A program made the position numbers and the translations under genes. This document shows, piece after piece, positions 36,472-44,486 of a stretch of 64,000 nucleotides of DNA. Below the pieces are notes generated by a model. The model ran no database searches. It saw nothing but the letters and a program-made list of their open reading frames with translations, and was not told the DNA's origin. Each line of letters begins with the position of its first letter. Position 1 is the stretch's first letter. This stretch comes from Allotamlana fucoidanivorans (GTDB lineage Bacteria > Bacteroidota > Bacteroidia > Flavobacteriales > Flavobacteriaceae). The stretch lies in contig NZ_VDCS01000010.1 in the NCBI RefSeq assembly GCF_006265225.1, positions 1-64,000 on the forward strand, given 5' to 3'.

Positions 36472-37368
36472 CAATTAGAATACAGACATATTAAATATTT
36501 CTTAGCAGTTGCCGAGTTATTGCATTTTAGAAAGGCGGCAGACCATTTGTTCATATCCCAACCAGGGTTGAGTAGACAGATAAAAGACCTGGAAAATGGA
36601 CTTGGCATCAAGTTGTTTGACAGACATAACCGACAAGTTAAATTGACACGAGCAGGAACATATTTAAAACAAGAACTATCAAAAAATTTAAAAAATCTTG
36701 ATATCATATTCAATCATGCCAAATTATTAGCCGCTGGAAAACAGGGGCAACTAAAATTTGGCTATGTAGGTTCTGCCATGCAACATATTATCCCTCACCT
36801 TTTACTTTTGTTAAAAAAAGATCATCCTGGTGTTTTGTTCAATCTTAAGGAAATGGACAACCAAAAACAACTGGATAGTCTGTTAAACCAAGACATTGAT
36901 ATTGGATTTGTTAGGCTTGAGCGGATTCCTAGAGGCTTAAATCAAACCGCTGTACTATCAGAACCATTTTGTTTAGTATTACCTATAGCACACCAAATAA
37001 ACGCATCAAACTTCAAAAACATGACTCAATTAAAGGGTGAATCTTTCATTCTCTTTGATCCCGAATATAGCGCTACCTACTATGAAAAAGTAATGGGCAT
37101 TTTTGATGATTGTGGCTTTGCACCACTAGTATCTCACAATACCATCCATTCAGGGTCTATTTATAAATTAGTAGAAAATGGTTTTGGTGTATCTATTGTT
37201 CCTAAATCATTAAAAGACCTAAACAACCCTAATTTGAAGTTTATTGAACTCAATAACATTCCGCAAAGAACGGTTTTGTCTGCAGTTTGGAACAAAGAAA
37301 ACAACAATCCTATTTTAACACATATTATTGATTTAATTCATAAGAATATCATAAATAAACGCTGTTGA
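36463..37368 (+). CDS. LysR-type transcriptional regulator, probable hut regulator
   Basis: A 301-residue regulator with an N-terminal winged helix-turn-helix (HIKYFLAVAELLHFRKAADHLFISQPGLSRQIKDLE) followed by a periplasmic-binding-like effector domain (FGYVGSAMQHIIPHLL, DIDIGFVRL). No ATG is available in the first 100 codons, so translation must begin at TTG 36463. That codon lies inside a palindrome and inside a TAACTTTG -7-like sequence, so the real transcript start must be elsewhere or very close. It is divergent from hutH and is the natural candidate for a histidine- or urocanate-responsive regulator; that role is inference. Confidence 0.88.
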   Translation: MSYQLEYRHIKYFLAVAELLHFRKAADHLFISQPGLSRQIKDLENGLGIKLFDRHNRQVKLTRAGTYLKQELSKNLKNLDIIFNHAKLLAAGKQGQLKFGYVGSAMQHIIPHLLLLLKKDHPGVLFNLKEMDNQKQLDSLLNQDIDIGFVRLERIPRGLNQTAVLSEPFCLVLPIAHQINASNFKNMTQLKGESFILFDPEYSATYYEKVMGIFDDCGFAPLVSHNTIHSGSIYKLVENGFGVSIVPKSLKDLNNPNLKFIELNNIPQRTVLSAVWNKENNNPILTHIIDLIHKNIINKRC

Positions 37369-37380
37369 AAAATAAAAGAC

Positions 37381-37388
37381 TATCTTTG
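37381..37388 (+). promoter_or_regulatory. -7 element TATCTTTG of the DEAD-box helicase gene
   Basis: TATCTTTG fits TAnnTTTG and lies 129 bases before the ATG at 37517, predicting an unusually long leader of about 120 nt for this genome. Confidence 0.5.
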
Positions 37389-37418
37389 CCGCTTGAAACT
37401 TGAAAAAGAGTTTAAATT

Positions 37419-37431
37419 CCTCAGAGTGAGG
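37419..37431 (+). other. Small hairpin in the helicase 5' leader
   Basis: CCTCA-GAG-TGAGG is a perfect 5-bp stem with a 3-base loop in the predicted untranslated leader of the helicase mRNA. It may be part of a structured cold-responsive or autoregulatory leader, as DEAD-box helicase genes often have; this is inference. Confidence 0.35.
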
Positions 37432-37516
37432 ATGTGTTACTAGAAGTTTAGGTTAAGTATGTCGATTCGCTTCTTATGTAACACTGCATAATGATAATCG
37501 CATACATAAAACAAGA

Positions 37517-39304
37517 ATGAACACATTCCAAGATTTAGGTCTTAATAAGGACCTATTACAAGCTATTACAGATTTAGGGTTTACCCAACCTAGCGAAGTA
37601 CAAGAAAAAGCTATCCCTATTCTATTAGGAGCAGAAGGTGATTTGGTTGCCTTGGCACAAACAGGAACTGGTAAAACAGCTGCTTTTGGTTTTCCAATGC
37701 TAGAAAAAATAGATTTAGACAGTAGAACAACCCAAGGTCTAATTCTATCACCAACCAGAGAACTTTGTTTACAAATTACCAACGAAATGAAACTGTATGG
37801 TAAGTATTGTAAAGGCTTAAATGTTGCGGCTGTGTACGGTGGCGCTAGTATTACCGAGCAAGCACGCGAAGTAAAACGTGGTGCTCAAATTATAGTAGCT
37901 ACGCCTGGGCGCATGAAAGATATGATTAGCCGTCGTTTGGTTGACATTACAAAAATTCAATATGCTGTTTTAGATGAGGCGGATGAAATGTTAAACATGG
38001 GCTTTAAAGAAGATATTACAGATATTTTATCTCATACTCCAGCCGATAAAAGTACCTGGTTATTTTCGGCAACTATGCCAAAAGAGGTGGCTGCGATTGC
38101 CAAAAACTTTATGCACAACCCACAAGAGATTACGGTTGGCAGAAAAAATGAAAGCACCACTAATGTATCACATGAATACTATTTAGTGAATGCTAGAGAT
38201 AGATATCAAGCCTTGAAACGTTTAGCCGATGCCAATCCCGATATTTTTTCAGTTGTATTCTGCAGAACGAAACGCGATACCCAAAAAGTAGCCGAACAAC
38301 TTATTGAAGATGGTTATAACGCAGGTGCTTTACATGGCGATTTAAGTCAGAATCAGCGTGACCTTGTCATGAATGCCTTCAGAAAAAATCAAATTCAAAT
38401 GCTTGTGGCTACCGATGTTGCTGCGCGCGGTATTGATGTTGATGATGTTACTCACGTAATTAACTACCAATTACCCGATGAAATTGAAACCTATACACAC
38501 CGCTCAGGAAGAACAGGTAGAGCTGGAAAAACAGGAGTTTCAATGGTGATTGTTTCAAAAAGTGAGGTACGCAAAATTAAAAGTATAGAGCGTATTATTA
38601 AACGTCAATTTGAAAAGAAAGAGATTCCTGATGGCATAGAGATTTGCGAGGTACAACTAATGTCACTCGCCAATAAAATTCACAATACAGAAATCAATCA
38701 TGAAATTGATAAATACTTAAACAGCATTAACCAACTTTTTGCTGATACGACGAAGGATGAATTGATAAAGAAATTTTTCTCCGTAGAGTTTACGCGCTTT
38801 TACAACTATTACAAAAAAACCAAAAACCTTAATGTTTCAGAAAGTTCTCAAGAGGAACAAACACATTTCGATGGTAAAAACTCAACACGATATTTTATCA
38901 ATGTAGGCGGAAAAGATGGTTTTGATTGGATGAAGCTAAAAGACTTCTTAAAAGAACAATTAAACCTTGGTAGAGACGATATTTTTAAAGTAGAAACTAA
39001 AGACAGTTTTTCATTTTTCAATACTGAAAACGAATTAAAAGATAAAGTTTTAGAACACTTTACCGACTTTAAACACGAAGGCCGCTTTGTAAATGTTGAA
39101 GTTTCGGAAAACCGTGGCCGTAGTGGTGGTGGGAGACGCGATAGAAAGGGCGGTAAACGTAGTGGCGCAAAACGCGATAGAGAGGATAGAAAAGGAGCAT
39201 CAAATAATAGGTCAGACAAACGCCGTACGGAAGGAAAATCAAAACCAAGAAGATCTAATTCAGGAGATTTTGCCAGTTCAAGACCAAGACGTTCCAGACG
39301 ATAA
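37517..39304 (+). CDS. DEAD-box ATP-dependent RNA helicase (DeaD/CsdA-like)
   Basis: A 595-residue helicase. RecA domain 1 has the Q motif (FQDLGLNKDLLQAITDLGFTQPSEVQ), Walker A AQTGTGKTAA, VLDEADEM and the SAT box (FSATMP). RecA domain 2 has VATDVAARGIDVDDV and HRSGRTGRAGKTG. A DbpA/DeaD-type RNA-binding domain follows (about 465-540, FINVGGKDGFDW), then an Arg/Gly/Lys/Ser-rich disordered tail of about 55 residues. This layout fits helicases that assist ribosome assembly and cold-stress mRNA unwinding. The gene is monocistronic with a long leader. Confidence 0.93.
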   Translation: MNTFQDLGLNKDLLQAITDLGFTQPSEVQEKAIPILLGAEGDLVALAQTGTGKTAAFGFPMLEKIDLDSRTTQGLILSPTRELCLQITNEMKLYGKYCKGLNVAAVYGGASITEQAREVKRGAQIIVATPGRMKDMISRRLVDITKIQYAVLDEADEMLNMGFKEDITDILSHTPADKSTWLFSATMPKEVAAIAKNFMHNPQEITVGRKNESTTNVSHEYYLVNARDRYQALKRLADANPDIFSVVFCRTKRDTQKVAEQLIEDGYNAGALHGDLSQNQRDLVMNAFRKNQIQMLVATDVAARGIDVDDVTHVINYQLPDEIETYTHRSGRTGRAGKTGVSMVIVSKSEVRKIKSIERIIKRQFEKKEIPDGIEICEVQLMSLANKIHNTEINHEIDKYLNSINQLFADTTKDELIKKFFSVEFTRFYNYYKKTKNLNVSESSQEEQTHFDGKNSTRYFINVGGKDGFDWMKLKDFLKEQLNLGRDDIFKVETKDSFSFFNTENELKDKVLEHFTDFKHEGRFVNVEVSENRGRSGGGRRDRKGGKRSGAKRDREDRKGASNNRSDKRRTEGKSKPRRSNSGDFASSRPRRSRR

Positions 39305-39405
39305 ATGAAACTATAATTGTTAATTTTTAGTCAAAAACAAATTATAGAAAGCACTGCTAAAATTTTCTTTAGTACTTTTATAACAAAATTGGCTTAAGTT
39401 CCTCA

Positions 39406-40182
39406 ATGAAAAAACACCTTGTATTCATACTAGTTTTATTAATCTCAGCGCTTGCAATGGCTCAAGAGGATGGCAGGGTGTTTGGTGTTGTAATCAATGC
39501 ATCAGATGATTCGCCGCTGGAAAGTGTTAATATAGTTAACCTAAACCAAGTTATCGGTACAACAACCAACGATAAAGGAGAGTTTTCAATTTCCGCTCGG
39601 GTAAATGACACTCTTCATCTTTCATATTTGGGCTTTAAATCGATAAAAGTACGTGTAACCAATGATTGGTTAAAATTTGGGAGTTCCAATATTGAATTGA
39701 CTGAGTTGGCTTTGGCTCTAGAGGAAGTTGTTGTAAATCAATTAAAACTAACAGGGTATCTAGAGGTTGATATTAAGCAAGTTCCGGCACCAAATGACAA
39801 TTACCGTTACAGTATTTCGGGGTTGCAAGGCACGGGTTATGAAGCCAGCAAAAAATCTGGATTGACTAAAGTGATAGGGTCCATTTTTAATCCAGCCGAT
39901 TTTTTACATCGCATGTTTGGCAAAAAACCCAACGAGATGAAAAAACTCAAAAAGATGAAAGAGGATGATAAAATTAGAAACTTACTTGCTTCACGCTTTG
40001 ATCGCGAAATGTTGATGGTTTTACTTCAAGTAGACCGAGTTGATTTAGATGAAATAGTAAGCCAATGTAATTATTCTGCAGGTTTTATTCAAACGGCCAA
40101 TGATTTACAAATATTAGATGCTATAAGTGAGTGTTATGAAGAGTATAAATTGTTAAGCCGGGGCAGAAGTAGAAAAATTTAA
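39406..40182 (+). CDS. Secreted carboxypeptidase-regulatory-like domain protein
   Basis: A 258-residue protein with a signal peptide (cleavage after AMAQ). Residues about 22-110 form a CarboxypepD_reg-like beta-sandwich (GVVINASDDSPLESVNIVNLNQVIGTTTNDKGEFSI), the same plug-preceding fold seen in TonB-dependent transporters. The C-terminal half is basic and helical with no recognised motif (KKPNEMKKLKKMKEDDKIRN). Such proteins are common envelope proteins of Flavobacteriia without a defined role. It ends at a bidirectional terminator. Confidence 0.75.
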   Translation: MKKHLVFILVLLISALAMAQEDGRVFGVVINASDDSPLESVNIVNLNQVIGTTTNDKGEFSISARVNDTLHLSYLGFKSIKVRVTNDWLKFGSSNIELTELALALEEVVVNQLKLTGYLEVDIKQVPAPNDNYRYSISGLQGTGYEASKKSGLTKVIGSIFNPADFLHRMFGKKPNEMKKLKKMKEDDKIRNLLASRFDREMLMVLLQVDRVDLDEIVSQCNYSAGFIQTANDLQILDAISECYEEYKLLSRGRSRKI

Positions 40183-40206
40183 ACCTCGTGTTTTAAAGTA
40201 TAAGCT

Positions 40207-40241
40207 AAGTGGAAAACAGACATCTTGTTTTCCACTTTTTT
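40207..40241. terminator. Bidirectional intrinsic terminator
   Basis: A perfect 11-bp stem, AAGTGGAAAAC (40207-40217) and GTTTTCCACTT (40227-40237), carries a T-run on the plus strand and an A/T-rich flank on the minus strand. It separates the convergent genes ending at 40182 and 40240. Confidence 0.8.
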
Positions 40242-40614
40242 ATTTTTGAGAATGTAGTGCCACTCTATTGCCTTCACTATCAATAAAAACACCCATAAAC
40301 CCATGTTCTGGAGAAATTTGCGTTTTTGGCTGATAAATTTTTCCACCAGCTGCAACGACTCTATCTAATTCCTTTTGAACGTCATCACTCATAAAATAAA
40401 TCAAAACACCTTCTTGGCTCGGTATATATGATTCCTGTTTTATTAAAGTACCAGCTGCACCTTCCTTACCTTCTTCAAAAGGAAACCACCCCATAAGCAA
40501 GCCTCCTAAATCATGAACAGAAATTTGCAATTGAAAAACCTGCTCATAAAACTGTTTGGCCCGCGCCATATCAGACACAGGAATTTCAAACCATCCCACC
40601 ATATTTCGTTTCAT
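40240..40614 (-). CDS. VOC (glyoxalase/bleomycin-resistance-like) family protein
   Basis: A 124-residue vicinal-oxygen-chelate protein. The start is ATG 40614, chosen because GGAGG lies 3 bases upstream, an unusually good Shine-Dalgarno for this genome. The paired beta-alpha-beta-beta-beta units read VGWFEIPVSDMARAKQFYEQVFQ and, in the second half, GVLIYFMSDDVQKELDRV, ending in GVFIDSEGNRVALHS, typical of the YCII/glyoxalase-like group. The metal and substrate are unknown. Confidence 0.85.
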   Translation of the reverse strand: MKRNMVGWFEIPVSDMARAKQFYEQVFQLQISVHDLGGLLMGWFPFEEGKEGAAGTLIKQESYIPSQEGVLIYFMSDDVQKELDRVVAAGGKIYQPKTQISPEHGFMGVFIDSEGNRVALHSQK

Positions 40615-40654
40615 AACCTCCAAAAATTAAATTAACCTTTACAAATTACAATTT

Positions 40655-41311
40655 TTATTTGTCATTATGATACCGCTCCAAAATCTCATCAAAACTTTTA
40701 ATAGTCTTCTTACACCAATCAAAACGTTTTTCAAACACTTCTAATTCAGTCAGTTTCCAATCTATATCAGATTGTCTCAATTTTGATGTAACATGCTGTA
40801 AAATTATAGCGGCAGAGACCGAAATATTCAAGCTTTCGGTAAATCCATACATGGGTATTTTTAAAAAACAATCGGCTGTATTTATTACCTCATCAGACAA
40901 ACCCTCTGTTTCTCTTCCGAAGAAAAAACAAGATTTTTTAGTAAAATCAAAATCCTGCAAATTACAATCTTCGTTATGAGGCGTTGTTGCAACTATTTGA
41001 TACCCTTTTTGCTTTAATTCTGAAACACATTGCTTCACAGAATGGTACCTGTTTAAATCTACCCATTTCTGTGCTCCCATAGCTATTTCCCTGTCAATTC
41101 GTTTTGTATTTTGTTCTTCAACTATATTGACTTCTTGAATACCAAACACATCGCAACTTCTTATCACAGCGCTGGTATTATGTAACTGATACACATCCTC
41201 AGTTGCTACAGTAAAATGTTTAGTGCGTTCTGAAAGCACCTTTTTAAAACGTAATTTTCTTGATGCCGTAAGGTAAGATTCTAGATGTTCTAGGAGTTTT
41301 AAGTCTATCAT
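40655..41311 (-). CDS. trmH: tRNA (guanosine-18-2'-O)-methyltransferase
   Basis: A 218-residue SPOUT methyltransferase of TrmH type, which 2'-O-methylates G18 in the tRNA D-loop. Motifs are NTSAVIRSCDVFG (SpoU motif 1), FGRETEGLSDE (motif 2) and IPMYGFTESLNISVSAAI (motif 3). The N-terminal stretch RKLRFKKVLSERTKHFTVATEDV is the TrmH-specific region that follows a short helical start. It is upstream of the VOC gene in the same direction (40-base gap). Confidence 0.92.
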   Translation of the reverse strand: MIDLKLLEHLESYLTASRKLRFKKVLSERTKHFTVATEDVYQLHNTSAVIRSCDVFGIQEVNIVEEQNTKRIDREIAMGAQKWVDLNRYHSVKQCVSELKQKGYQIVATTPHNEDCNLQDFDFTKKSCFFFGRETEGLSDEVINTADCFLKIPMYGFTESLNISVSAAIILQHVTSKLRQSDIDWKLTELEVFEKRFDWCKKTIKSFDEILERYHNDK

Positions 41312-41397
41312 AGTTCAAAATTAGTAAAGTTTTATACTTTGAGTTGAATTTGGAACCATAAAACTTTTATATTTAATCTTAAATTTTAACAAAAACC

Positions 41398-42069
41398 ATG
41401 AAACATTTAGTTGTATTAACTGGCGCTGGAATGAGTGCTGAAAGTGGTATAAAAACCTTTAGAGATGCTGATGGTTTATGGGAAGGACATGATGTTATGG
41501 AAGTAGCTACGCCAGAAGGTTTTGCACAGAATCCCGAACTGGTTTTACAGTTTTACAACCAACGCCGCAAACAACTATTTGACGTTGCCCCAAACATAGC
41601 ACATTACACATTAGCCGAATTAGAAAAGCGATTTAAAGTAAGTATTATTACCCAAAACGTAGATGATTTACATGAAAGGGCGGGTAGCTCTAATGTGATT
41701 CACTTACACGGGGAATTGCTAAAAGTAAGAAGCACATATGACCGTAATGATGTTAAGGACTGGCATACAGATTTAGTGTTAGGTGATACCTGCAAAAAAG
41801 GGTACCAGTTGCGTCCGCATATTGTATGGTTTGGCGAAGATGTTCCCATGATAGAAAAAGCTGCTAGTATTTGTGAAACTGCCGATATTTTAGTGATTAT
41901 AGGTACCTCCATGCAAGTGTACCCAGCTGCAGGCTTAAAGAACTACGTACCCCACAATACACCTATTTATTTTATTGATCCTAACCCTAATATTGAAAGC
42001 ATGCGCACTTTAACTGTTATTGCCGAAAAAGCTAGTACTGGCATTAAACAGCTTGAAGCTTTACTATAA
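41398..42069 (+). CDS. Sir2-family NAD-dependent deacylase (CobB-like, class III)
   Basis: A 223-residue sirtuin. The NAD site is GAGMSAESGIKTFRDADGLWE (residues 9-29), the catalytic region TQNVDDLHERAG, and the catalytic histidine H104 in HLHGE. Y53 and R56 in FYNQRRKQ form the Y-x-x-R pair of class III enzymes that remove succinyl and malonyl groups. The zinc ribbon is degenerate: only C132 remains of the usual four cysteines, and the region is short. It should deacylate lysines in cytoplasmic proteins. Convergent with the glycosyltransferase gene, with no gap. Confidence 0.9.
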   Translation: MKHLVVLTGAGMSAESGIKTFRDADGLWEGHDVMEVATPEGFAQNPELVLQFYNQRRKQLFDVAPNIAHYTLAELEKRFKVSIITQNVDDLHERAGSSNVIHLHGELLKVRSTYDRNDVKDWHTDLVLGDTCKKGYQLRPHIVWFGEDVPMIEKAASICETADILVIIGTSMQVYPAAGLKNYVPHNTPIYFIDPNPNIESMRTLTVIAEKASTGIKQLEALL

Positions 42070-43308
42070 CTAGATTTTACGATTCTTGGCTTCAATCCAT
42101 TTACTCATAAACTTAGTACTCTGTAAAGTATGATGCATTAACATTTGTCCTGTAAAATTGTTCTGTCTTCGCCCCTGTAACTCTTGACTAACTGTATTGA
42201 GATGTTCTATAAAAAGCGCTTGAAACTGGTCTTTATTAAATCGGTTATTGATAATTTGAAATCCGTTACTTTGTTTTTCTTCCCATACCGATTTATCTTC
42301 ATAGAGTAATACGGCATTTTCAACAAAATCATTAATCTCATCTGCCACAAATCCGTTAGGGCCAAAATCGCCAAACATACCTTCTGCCCCAACGGATGTA
42401 GTTACACTTGGCGCACCATTTACCATGGCATCTATTAATTTTCCTTTTAATCCAGCGCCAAATCGTAAAGGTGCCAAACAAACCTTTGCTTGCTTCATAA
42501 CGTTGTGAGCATCAACTGCAAAACCTTTTATGATAAAGCCTGATTTTTCGTGATGGTGTTGTTTAGCTTTTTGTTGTACATAAGCCCCATAAACATGAAG
42601 TTCTGCTTGAGGCAAACGTTTCCTTATTAAAGGCCATAACGTTTCTTTTAAATATAAAACAGCATTGTAATTGGGTTCATGCAAAAAATTACCTATGGTT
42701 ATAAAATGAGTTCTTTCATCAAATTTTGGAAGATTTTGTTGCTCATCTTTTGTTAAAGCATCTAGCATAAAAGGAAGGTAAAATAACAATGATTCATCTA
42801 CTCTAAAATCTAATTTCAGTATATCCATTTCTGCTTCAGAAATAATCAAACTCAAATCACATCTGTAAATACTGGCTATTTCACGCTTAGCAACGTAATT
42901 AAAAAGCGTATTCAAACTAAACGCTTGATTAGCTTTAAAGGCCTCATGCCTACCTTTTCTTAAACAATGAAGATCTTCGGTATCAAGAATTCTTAAAGCA
43001 TTCGGACAGTTTTCAGCAACCCGCCAACCAAACTGCTCTTCAATCATAAACCGATCAAACAAAACAACATTTGGGTTTAATCGCTTTATAAAATCATCAA
43101 AACTTGAACTGTTTAATTCTATAGCTACTGTAGTTACACCTATACTTTCTAAATTAAAAGCATTATCGGTTTTAGCACATGCCGTAGCAAAGGTTATGTT
43201 AAAACTGGCTTGCTTAAACGTTTCAATAAGTTGCAGCATTCTACTACCTGCGGCTGAACTTTTAGGTTCAGGCCATACAAAACCAATAATTAAAAGGTGT
43301 TTTGGCAC
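42070..43308 (-). CDS. Glycosyltransferase, GT4-like (GT-B fold)
   Basis: A 412-residue protein starting at GTG 43308, since no ATG is near. The N-terminal Rossmann half (HLLIIGFVWPEPKSSAAGSRMLQLIETF) and the C-terminal donor-binding segment (FGAGLKGKLIDAMVNGAPSVTTSVGAEGM) match GT4-type retaining transferases. It has no membrane span and probably acts at the cytoplasmic face on a surface glycan. No partner glycan genes are adjacent, so acceptor and donor are unknown. It follows the haem-binding gene by 14 bases. Confidence 0.8.
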   Translation of the reverse strand: MPKHLLIIGFVWPEPKSSAAGSRMLQLIETFKQASFNITFATACAKTDNAFNLESIGVTTVAIELNSSSFDDFIKRLNPNVVLFDRFMIEEQFGWRVAENCPNALRILDTEDLHCLRKGRHEAFKANQAFSLNTLFNYVAKREIASIYRCDLSLIISEAEMDILKLDFRVDESLLFYLPFMLDALTKDEQQNLPKFDERTHFITIGNFLHEPNYNAVLYLKETLWPLIRKRLPQAELHVYGAYVQQKAKQHHHEKSGFIIKGFAVDAHNVMKQAKVCLAPLRFGAGLKGKLIDAMVNGAPSVTTSVGAEGMFGDFGPNGFVADEINDFVENAVLLYEDKSVWEEKQSNGFQIINNRFNKDQFQALFIEHLNTVSQELQGRRQNNFTGQMLMHHTLQSTKFMSKWIEAKNRKI

Positions 43309-43322
43309 GTTTATAACTAAAT

Positions 43323-43796
43323 TTATTCTGGCTTAGGTTCTAGATCATATTTAAATCGAACCATTTCTGCCCAATTTACCACAGCTTGTATTTGTGCATC
43401 TGTTAATTTGGCTTCAGCGTGCGTCCAAGTATACGATTTTAAAGGCATACTTTTAGCTTCAACCATTTCAATTAATTCTTCAAACTTATGATCTTTCTTC
43501 TTTGTTGAATTGCCTACCCAATTAGACACATTAAAATGTTTTTTACCATCCTTTATATGTCCTGCCAACCAATAATTAACAGGGGTGATCTTGTTATACC
43601 AAGGATAACGTGTAACATCACTGTGACAGTCATAACAGGTTTCCTTAAGAATCAATTTAACATCTTCTGGCGGGTTTGTTTCAACTAAAAATGGTTCTAT
43701 AGATTTTAAATCACCCTGGTTTTTATCTGGCCCAAAGAACTGAGCTACTAAAAACAATAATAAAACTGCTAAAAGTACTTTTTTTACTAATTTCAT
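43323..43796 (-). CDS. Haem-binding domain protein, c-type
   Basis: A 157-residue protein with an N-terminal hydrophobic signal or anchor (VLLAVLLLFLVAQFF) and one haem-attachment site C54-Y-D-C57-H58. The following SDVTRYPWYNKITPVNYWLAGHI and AKLTDAQIQAVVNWAEMVR match the haem-binding domain PF14376 common in Bacteroidota. It should be exported and carry one covalent c-type haem; its redox partners are unknown. Confidence 0.88.
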   Translation of the reverse strand: MKLVKKVLLAVLLLFLVAQFFGPDKNQGDLKSIEPFLVETNPPEDVKLILKETCYDCHSDVTRYPWYNKITPVNYWLAGHIKDGKKHFNVSNWVGNSTKKKDHKFEELIEMVEAKSMPLKSYTWTHAEAKLTDAQIQAVVNWAEMVRFKYDLEPKPE

Positions 43797-43833
43797 TTTA
43801 ATTAGATTTAGTGTTTAAAAATAAGAAAAGCAT

Positions 43834-44424
43834 TTGACTACTAAAGAACTTTACAGCGAATTAAATTATGTGAATCATTCACGAGAGAAACGACATTATT
43901 ATGCTAATTTACTTTTAAATCGTTCAGACCTTATCCCCACATTATTAGATATTTTATTTAGCATTAATGATAAAACATCTACAAAAGCAGCCTGGGTGTT
44001 TGAATTTATGTGCAGCCTTGATATACACTGCATTATGCCTTATTTAGATAGGTTTACAGCTAATATAAAACATGTACATTTTGATTCATCCGTGCGCCCT
44101 TTAGCTAAAATTTGCGAAACACTTATTGAGGCTTATTACAACAAAAAAGACCCAAAAATAAAACAGCATTTAACCGAAACACATAAAAAACGCATCACTG
44201 CAATCTGCTTTGATTTTATGATAAACGATGAAAAAGTGGCTGTAAAAGCCTACAGTATGACTACGCTTTTTTTTCTAGGTACAGAATATGAATGGATTCA
44301 TCCTGAATTAGAACTAATACTAAAACGTGATTATACTAACCAAAGTGCCGCTTTTAAAGCTAGAGCTAGGCATGTAATGCAGCGTATAACAAAAACCAGG
44401 CATTCCAATAAAAATCTTAAGTAA
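43834..44424 (+). CDS. Conserved hypothetical helical protein
   Basis: A 196-residue cytoplasmic protein beginning at TTG 43834; no closer ATG suits the conserved-looking start. It is strongly helical with HEAT-like character (ADLxxTLLDILFxxNDKTSTKAAWVFEF, then KVAVKAYSMTTLFFLG). No enzymatic motif was found. It lies 62 bases upstream of purB in the same direction; such proteins are often found next to purB in Flavobacteriia, but the role is not known. Confidence 0.6.
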   Translation: MTTKELYSELNYVNHSREKRHYYANLLLNRSDLIPTLLDILFSINDKTSTKAAWVFEFMCSLDIHCIMPYLDRFTANIKHVHFDSSVRPLAKICETLIEAYYNKKDPKIKQHLTETHKKRITAICFDFMINDEKVAVKAYSMTTLFFLGTEYEWIHPELELILKRDYTNQSAAFKARARHVMQRITKTRHSNKNLK

Positions 44425-44453
44425 TTCATCTTCAAACTTCGGTGTAAAAATCA

Positions 44454-44461
44454 TATCTTTG
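44454..44461 (+). promoter_or_regulatory. -7 element TATCTTTG of purB
   Basis: TATCTTTG fits TAnnTTTG and lies 25 bases before the purB ATG. No clear -33 box is seen. Confidence 0.45.
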
Positions 44462-44486
44462 CATGCTTTAAAAACAAACAAAAGAT

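Noticed and set aside
38848-39219. 123-codon minus-strand ORF inside the helicase tail
   Set aside because: It is the reverse complement of the Arg/Gly-rich tail and encodes an artificial Ser/Leu/Pro-rich sequence.
39311-39347. CTATAATTGTT / AACAAATTATAG imperfect dyad after the helicase gene as a terminator
   Set aside because: The stem is AT-rich with a bulge and there is no following T-run.
41316-41323. TAATTTTG on the minus strand as the trmH promoter
   Set aside because: It lies only 4 bases from the start codon, which would place the transcript start inside the coding sequence.
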